A DNA stretch of 37,802 bases from Deltaproteobacteria bacterium (GTDB lineage Bacteria > Desulfobacterota > Desulfarculia > Adiutricales > Adiutricaceae), in NCBI GenBank assembly GCA_031276865.1, contig JAISMF010000035.1:1-37802 (forward strand), given 5' to 3'. The notes beneath the pieces are model-generated. The model searched no databases. It saw only the letters and a list, made by a program, of their open reading frames with translations, and was not told the origin of the DNA. Below, one piece after another: positions 33,703-37,802 of the stretch (the stretch's first letter is position 1; each line of letters starts with the position of its first letter). Position numbers and translations under genes: made by a program.

Positions 33703-35199
33703 TCAAACCGTTTTCGGATTCGGCTCCGCTTTCGGGAGCGGAACGGCGCCATTGTCCCCCAGCTCCTCCAACTCCCTTTTTATACTGTCGGCGAAGATGT
33801 CTCCGGCCGGCTCCCGGGCGAAGAGGGCGAAAAGAACCAGCGTGAGTCCGCAGCCCAGCCATTCGGCGTAGATGAGGTGGGGGAGGATCCTCACGGCCGG
33901 AAAAAAGGTCCAGAGCAGCCACAAAACCAGGGAGAGGAGGACGACCCAGAAGCCCGCCGTCCTTTTCAGGAGCCGGGGGCAGTAGATGGCGGCGACGACT
34001 ATGAAGGTGAAGGAGGTGGTGAGAGCCAGGGCGGCGGTGATGGTGGTGAGTATCCCCTTGACCGTGAGCGCCAGGCCGAAGGAGAGGAGGCTCACCAAGA
34101 GCACCACCATCCGGGAAACCAGCATCTCCCTGGACCCGGTGAGGGGTCTGGGATAGATCTTTTTCACCACGTCCTCCAAAATAAGGGTGGAGCAGCCCAT
34201 GAGGAGACCCACGGCGGTGGAGATGTCCGCCGCCCACAGGGAGGCGAGAAAGATTCCGCCCACCACGGGGGAGAGCCCGTTCACCAGATTGGGGAGGGCC
34301 AGGGAGGCCTGCTCCAGGCCGGGGAACTTCACGGCGGCCATGACGCCGAAAACGGCGCACAGGAAGCCGGCGGGAAGGATTATTATCCCGCCCCAGATGA
34401 AACCCCGCTGGGCCACGTTCTCGTCCTTGGCCGCGAAAGTTATCTGGGAGACCGCCTGGGTGGTGGTGGCCATGGTGACCATGACCGCCACGAAACCTAC
34501 GACCACGGGGAGCCCCAGTCCGTCCACGGGATGGAACCAATCCTTCCCCGGAGGGAGCTGGGCGACCAAAGAGGAGAAGCCTCCGAAACCCTTGAGGGTG
34601 AAAATCAGGGCCACCACGATCCCCACGTAGATCATGACGACGTTGAAGAGGTTGGTAAGCCCGCTCGCCCAGTAGCCCCCGAAGAGGGTGATGAAGATGA
34701 AGACGGCGCAGGATATGAGCATGCCGTCCCGCAGGGTGAAGTAATCGGGCAGGAGCGCCGCCAGAATGGCCCCGCCCGCCACGTACTGCAGGGCGGTGAT
34801 GGTTATCATGACCAGAAGCTGGCAGGCGACGCTCAAGAGGCGGGTGTAGGGCCCGAACATCTGCCCCATGATCTGGGGGATGGTTTTAACCGTCATCCGG
34901 CGGAAATGCCTGGCCACGAACAGGCCCACGAAGATGCCGCCCAAGCCCCAGGCGGCGTTGTACCAGCCGGCGGAAAAGCCCTTGGTGTAGGCGGATTCGG
35001 CGACTCCCACGGTGGAGGCTCCGCCCACGGCCAAACCCACCAGCATGACCGCGACCAGGATGGACGGCATGTTGCGGCCGGCCAGGAGATAGTTCAAAGT
35101 CTTGTTGCTGGTGCCTCTTTTCAACAAGACGGTCGATCCCCAGGATATGGCGAGAAGGATCGCCGCGTAGGCGATCAATATGATCAGCTGGGCCCGCAC
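33703..35199 (-). CDS. Sodium:solute symporter (SSS family)
   Basis: 498 residues with about 13 membrane segments, starting at a GTG (35197-35199) with AGGAG eight bases upstream. Family features: N-terminal YLLAGRNMPSILVAVMLVG, GGASTVGVAESAYTKG in segment 2, GGYWASGLTNLFNVVM, and SLWAADISTAVGLLMG with the Ser/Thr sodium-site region. The length and TM plan suit pantothenate/proline/monocarboxylate-type members. Its place before the dehydrogenase and racemase suggests a 2-hydroxyacid or related carboxylate. First gene of the set; the AT-rich region upstream (35430-35515) probably holds the promoter. Confidence 0.9.
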   Translation of the reverse strand: MRAQLIILIAYAAILLAISWGSTVLLKRGTSNKTLNYLLAGRNMPSILVAVMLVGLAVGGASTVGVAESAYTKGFSAGWYNAAWGLGGIFVGLFVARHFRRMTVKTIPQIMGQMFGPYTRLLSVACQLLVMITITALQYVAGGAILAALLPDYFTLRDGMLISCAVFIFITLFGGYWASGLTNLFNVVMIYVGIVVALIFTLKGFGGFSSLVAQLPPGKDWFHPVDGLGLPVVVGFVAVMVTMATTTQAVSQITFAAKDENVAQRGFIWGGIIILPAGFLCAVFGVMAAVKFPGLEQASLALPNLVNGLSPVVGGIFLASLWAADISTAVGLLMGCSTLILEDVVKKIYPRPLTGSREMLVSRMVVLLVSLLSFGLALTVKGILTTITAALALTTSFTFIVVAAIYCPRLLKRTAGFWVVLLSLVLWLLWTFFPAVRILPHLIYAEWLGCGLTLVLFALFAREPAGDIFADSIKRELEELGDNGAVPLPKAEPNPKTV

Positions 35200-35929
35200 A
35201 GTCTTTTCTCCTAAATAATATTGAAAATCGGCCGGAATGGTCCCCCGGCCGGATCCGGCGCCCGGTTCGGCTCCGGAACCTCAGGCGGAAAGGTTTTACG
35301 AAGGCTCAAATATCAGAGAATTTAGCCTTTCGGGCGGGAAAAAACAATAAAAATTTAGCGTCCGGCCTCCGTTTTCCCGCGTTCGGGCGGAAAACATCGC
35401 CTTAAAGGCCCACGAAAAAGCCGGTTCCGGGGGCAAAATAAGATAAAAATAAATATATTTAACATAATAGAGCTTAAATTTATAATAAAGATAAAAAATA
35501 ATAGAACTACCGCGAAAGGACGTCCCCCGTTTTCCCGGGCCGCTTAAACTCGGCGCCAATTTTATCCGCGGGGCCGCATGAGGATTCGGGCGCCGCCGGG
35601 CCGGGGATGCTGGAAGGGAGTTTTAAGAAGCGTTCCGAACCTTGACAGCCTTAGGGAAAAATATCGCTACCAACACGCTACATATAACTAAAAATCTAAA
35701 ATTCCACTCTAAATAAAGGGAATTTATCTCTGACATGTTAAAACACCCCCCGGCCTAACCAAACGGCCGGGACGATCGCGGACGGGCCCCGTCCGGAGGG
35801 CGGAAAACGGCTTGATTTTCATCCGGACAAGGAATAAAATCGAAGGCTTGAAAGACTAGATCGCTTAGTTTCGTCACGAGTAAGGACGGATCATTTTCAC
35901 GCAACTGAAGACACAAGAGGAGAGCAATT
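35200..35929. other. Intergenic region between divergent genes, with AT-rich island
   Basis: No gene seen. 35435-35515 is almost pure A/T. A TTGACA at 35642-35647 on the plus strand has no good -10 at the right distance. The region should hold the promoters of both the symporter set (minus) and the TerD gene (plus). Confidence 0.5.
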
Positions 35930-36505
35930 ATGGCAGTCTCGTTAGTTAAAGGCGGGAACGTTTCCCTGGTTAAGGAAGCCCCGGGCCTCTCGGTCATCCT
36001 GGTGGGCATGGGCTGGGATGTGAGCGGCAAGGAGGGCGTGGACTTCGACCTTGACGCTTCGGCCTTTCTTTTGACTGAAAACCGAAAAGTTAGAAATTCC
36101 GGGGATTTCATCTTCTACAACAACCTCTCCACGAACGACGGCTCGGTTCGGCACACGGGCGACAACCGCACCGGCGAAGGCGAGGGCGACGACGAGTCCA
36201 TCCAGATCAATCTCCTCAAACTTGCCCCGGAAGTCCACACCGTCTCCCTCACCGTCACCATCCACGAGGCCGAAGCCAGAAAACAGAACTTCGGGCAGGT
36301 TAATAACGCCTTCATAAGGATCGTAAACGTCGACAACGGAAAAGAAATCGCCCGCTTCGATCTCACGGAGGACATGTCCACGGAAACGGCGATGATTTTC
36401 GGCGAAGTATACCGTCAGGGCTCCGACTGGAAGTTCAAGGCCGTGGGTCAGGGCTTCACGGGAGGCCTCGCCGCCCTCTGCCGCAACTTCGGCATCAACG
36501 TCTGA
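35930..36505 (+). CDS. TerD-family calcium-binding stress protein
   Basis: 191 residues, the usual length. Typical features: [13 protein letters not shown] at the start, [37 protein letters not shown] (an acidic loop that binds calcium in the family), [13 protein letters not shown], and an end with [11 protein letters not shown], then GGLAALC. TerD-type proteins are cytoplasmic, linked to tellurite and other stress resistance, but the biochemical role is open. Ribosome site GAGGAG six bases before ATG. It stands alone here: no terA, B, C, E or Z partner is in the window. A strong terminator follows. Confidence 0.93.
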   Translation: MAVSLVKGGNVSLVKEAPGLSVILVGMGWDVSGKEGVDFDLDASAFLLTENRKVRNSGDFIFYNNLSTNDGSVRHTGDNRTGEGEGDDESIQINLLKLAPEVHTVSLTVTIHEAEARKQNFGQVNNAFIRIVNVDNGKEIARFDLTEDMSTETAMIFGEVYRQGSDWKFKAVGQGFTGGLAALCRNFGINV

Positions 36506-36586
36506 AAAAAGCGGATGATTCGCCGATCAAAACAAGCGATAATTTATTTGACGGGCAAACGAAACATTTCACACCTCCGTTCTATG

Positions 36587-36627
36587 ACTCTCATCTTCCG
36601 GTAGCGCCGGAGATGAGAGTTTTTTTT
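36587..36627 (+). terminator. Intrinsic terminator of the TerD-family gene
   Basis: ACTCTCATCTTCCGG and GCCGG.AGATGAGAGT form a 14-bp stem with one bulge and a short TAGC loop, followed by eight T. About 80 bases after the stop codon. Confidence 0.88.
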
Positions 36628-36830
36628 CGCCATTTTCCCTCTCTCGTTTCAATCATTCGCTTAGCGGTAAAAATACATATATTGAAGCGGTTGTAAAAAA
36701 ATTCCAACGATTTGGACGCTGGCTTTTAAAAAGACTTATCATTTTTTCTTCTCGGGAACCCAAAAAAAATTGTTGCGGATATCCCGTTACTTAAACACGT
36801 TTTTTAAACGTCGAGGCTCGGGAACGAATA

Positions 36831-37690
36831 ATGAAAAAAAACGGATATTAACGGAATCTTTTCCCTGTTCGAAAACTACAAATTGAAAATTCCCGACTTC
36901 TTCGGATGCCTCGCCGTCGCCATCTCCTTGGTCTCCCCGGTTTTGGCCCGGGAAGAAAAAAACTCCAGGGTCAAATACTATCCATCCCGCTACGAACCCA
37001 TAACGTCTCTTAGGGAGGAATCGAAAACGCTCACCCGCGACATAGCCGCGGCCGCGATCGCGGGAGCTCTGACCGCGGCGTTGGTAATGATTTTGGTTGG
37101 CGAGACGGGCCAACGTCCTTCACGGAGCCCTGACCGGAGCCGCGGTCGAAGCCACGGTCACCTATATCGTCACAAACGAAGTCCAGTCCGGAAATTAGCC
37201 CGCTCGCTTCGCCAGCCACGGAAAATACATAGACGAGGACTACATAATTCCGCGTAAAGCCGCGCTTTCGGTCAGAACCATCGCCAAGCGTTACAAAGAA
37301 GCGTACGCCAAGCTGGAAAATAATTATCAAAACGGCTCCGTCAACCGCTCTGAAACGCTGGAGCGTCTCTCGGAAATCAGGGACTGTTCAGCCGAGGCGA
37401 AGGAAATTTTGAGGCATCACAACGACGCCTCCACCGCCAAGATGAAAACATTCAACGAGGCGCGGAGAGCCGAGTCGGCGAGAAGATCCGACAAACATGA
37501 TTTACAACGAACCAACGCGCTTAAAAAGCAAATAGACCAAAACAGAAGTGTTATAAATGAGGCGTCCATCTTTAATCAGGATCTAGACATTCTCATAAAC
37601 GAAGCGGAAAACATGAAGTGGCTCATTACGGCGTATTTTAACGGCGAACTTTTTAAAACGGCCTCCATCCGTACTTTTTATTTAACGTGA
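36831..37690 (+). pseudogene. Gene for a membrane-associated coiled-coil protein, broken
   Basis: An ATG at 36831 is followed by a run of eight A; dropping one A gives MKKTDINGIFSLFENYKLKI and then PDFFGCLAVAISLVSPVLA, a signal-peptide-like segment. A second hydrophobic stretch (DIAAAAIAGALTAALVMILV) follows. Near 37095 the frame shifts by one; the sequence goes on as RANVLHGALTGAAVEATVTY, meets TAG at 37196-37198, and continues to 37690 as a charged, helical region (about 160 residues, probably coiled coil: AKRYKEAYAKLENNYQ, LKKQIDQNRSVINEA). At least three lesions. Family not recognised; the paired Gly/Ala-rich segments look like a glycine zipper. The last 93 codons are still open and could only be made as a fragment. 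Confidence 0.7.
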
Positions 37691-37732
37691 ATTCCCTAGT
37701 ATTTTTCCTACTACAGATAAAAAATAACCATG

Positions 37733-37748
37733 CTACTATATATAGTAG
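37733..37748. repeat. Perfect 16-bp palindrome in AT-rich sequence
   Basis: CTACTATATATAGTAG is its own reverse complement. It lies in the AT-rich stretch between the broken gene and the right edge, about 45 bases before a TTGACA (37792-37797), so it could be an operator for a gene just outside the window. Confidence 0.5.
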
Positions 37749-37802
37749 TTTACATTAATAATTTATCAGTATATGGTATTGAAAAAAATATTTGACAAAG
37801 AT

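Noticed and set aside
33877-35214. 445-residue plus-strand open frame rich in Gly/Glu/His
   Set aside because: Antisense shadow of the sodium symporter gene in GC-rich DNA.

Overview
The window looks like part of a GC-rich chromosome of a Gram-negative bacterium. Evidence is a TonB-dependent outer-membrane receptor, two lipoproteins, a type IVa pilin with a sigma-54 type promoter, and intergenic islands that are much richer in AT than the genes. The gene set (EndoQ-helicase fusion, AMMECR1-like protein, FecBCD-type importer, LarA/Ldh/symporter) fits a member of the Desulfobacterota (former Deltaproteobacteria). The many broken genes and decayed duplicates suggest relaxed selection, as in a host-associated lineage. 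Both statements are inference from gene content, not from a marker gene.

Layout. 1-3361: a minus-strand family of zinc-ribbon proteins with Pro/Gln/Tyr/Gly heptad repeats: one cut by the window edge, one complete (zinc ribbon + repeats + TM2 + pilin-like domain), and one decayed remnant. 3362-9992: a minus-strand block with a Ser/Thr-phosphatase-like metallophosphoesterase, an AMMECR1-like membrane-anchored protein, an endonuclease Q/UvrD helicase fusion, a C39-like peptidase lipoprotein, a TPR lipoprotein and an EcfT/CbiQ-like membrane protein. 10549-11189: a major type IV pilin gene with its terminator and promoter. 11644-13258: a broken ATPase/nuclease gene. 14403-19736: a plus-strand metal-chelate or cofactor uptake locus (TonB receptor, terminator, binding protein, permease, ATPase). 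20356-23055: an MmeI-like type IIL restriction-modification protein. 23242-24150: a decayed, internally deleted second copy of the binding protein/permease/ATPase genes, running into a roughly 440-bp array of a 10-bp repeat. 24927-26813: a large membrane protein of unknown function. 27226-30035: two more broken genes (WG-repeat protein; AAA-ATPase/PD-(D/E)XK nuclease). 30298-30373: tRNA-Val(TAC). 30900-35199: a 2-hydroxyacid module (symporter, Ldh-type dehydrogenase, LarA-type nickel racemase). 35930-36505: a TerD-family gene. 36831-37690: a broken gene for a small membrane-associated coiled-coil protein.

How the genes work together. The receptor/binding protein/permease/ATPase set would move one ligand from outside to cytoplasm. 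The symporter/dehydrogenase/racemase set would import a 2-hydroxyacid, interconvert its enantiomers and oxidise one of them. The EndoQ-helicase fusion would couple incision at deaminated bases to strand unwinding. The most unusual items are the zinc-ribbon/TM2/pilin-like fusion beside a true pilin gene with the same C-terminal fold, and the EndoQ-UvrD fusion. Next is the duplicated transporter locus, which brackets an MmeI-like gene and whose decayed copy has a downstream flank expanded into a tandem array.
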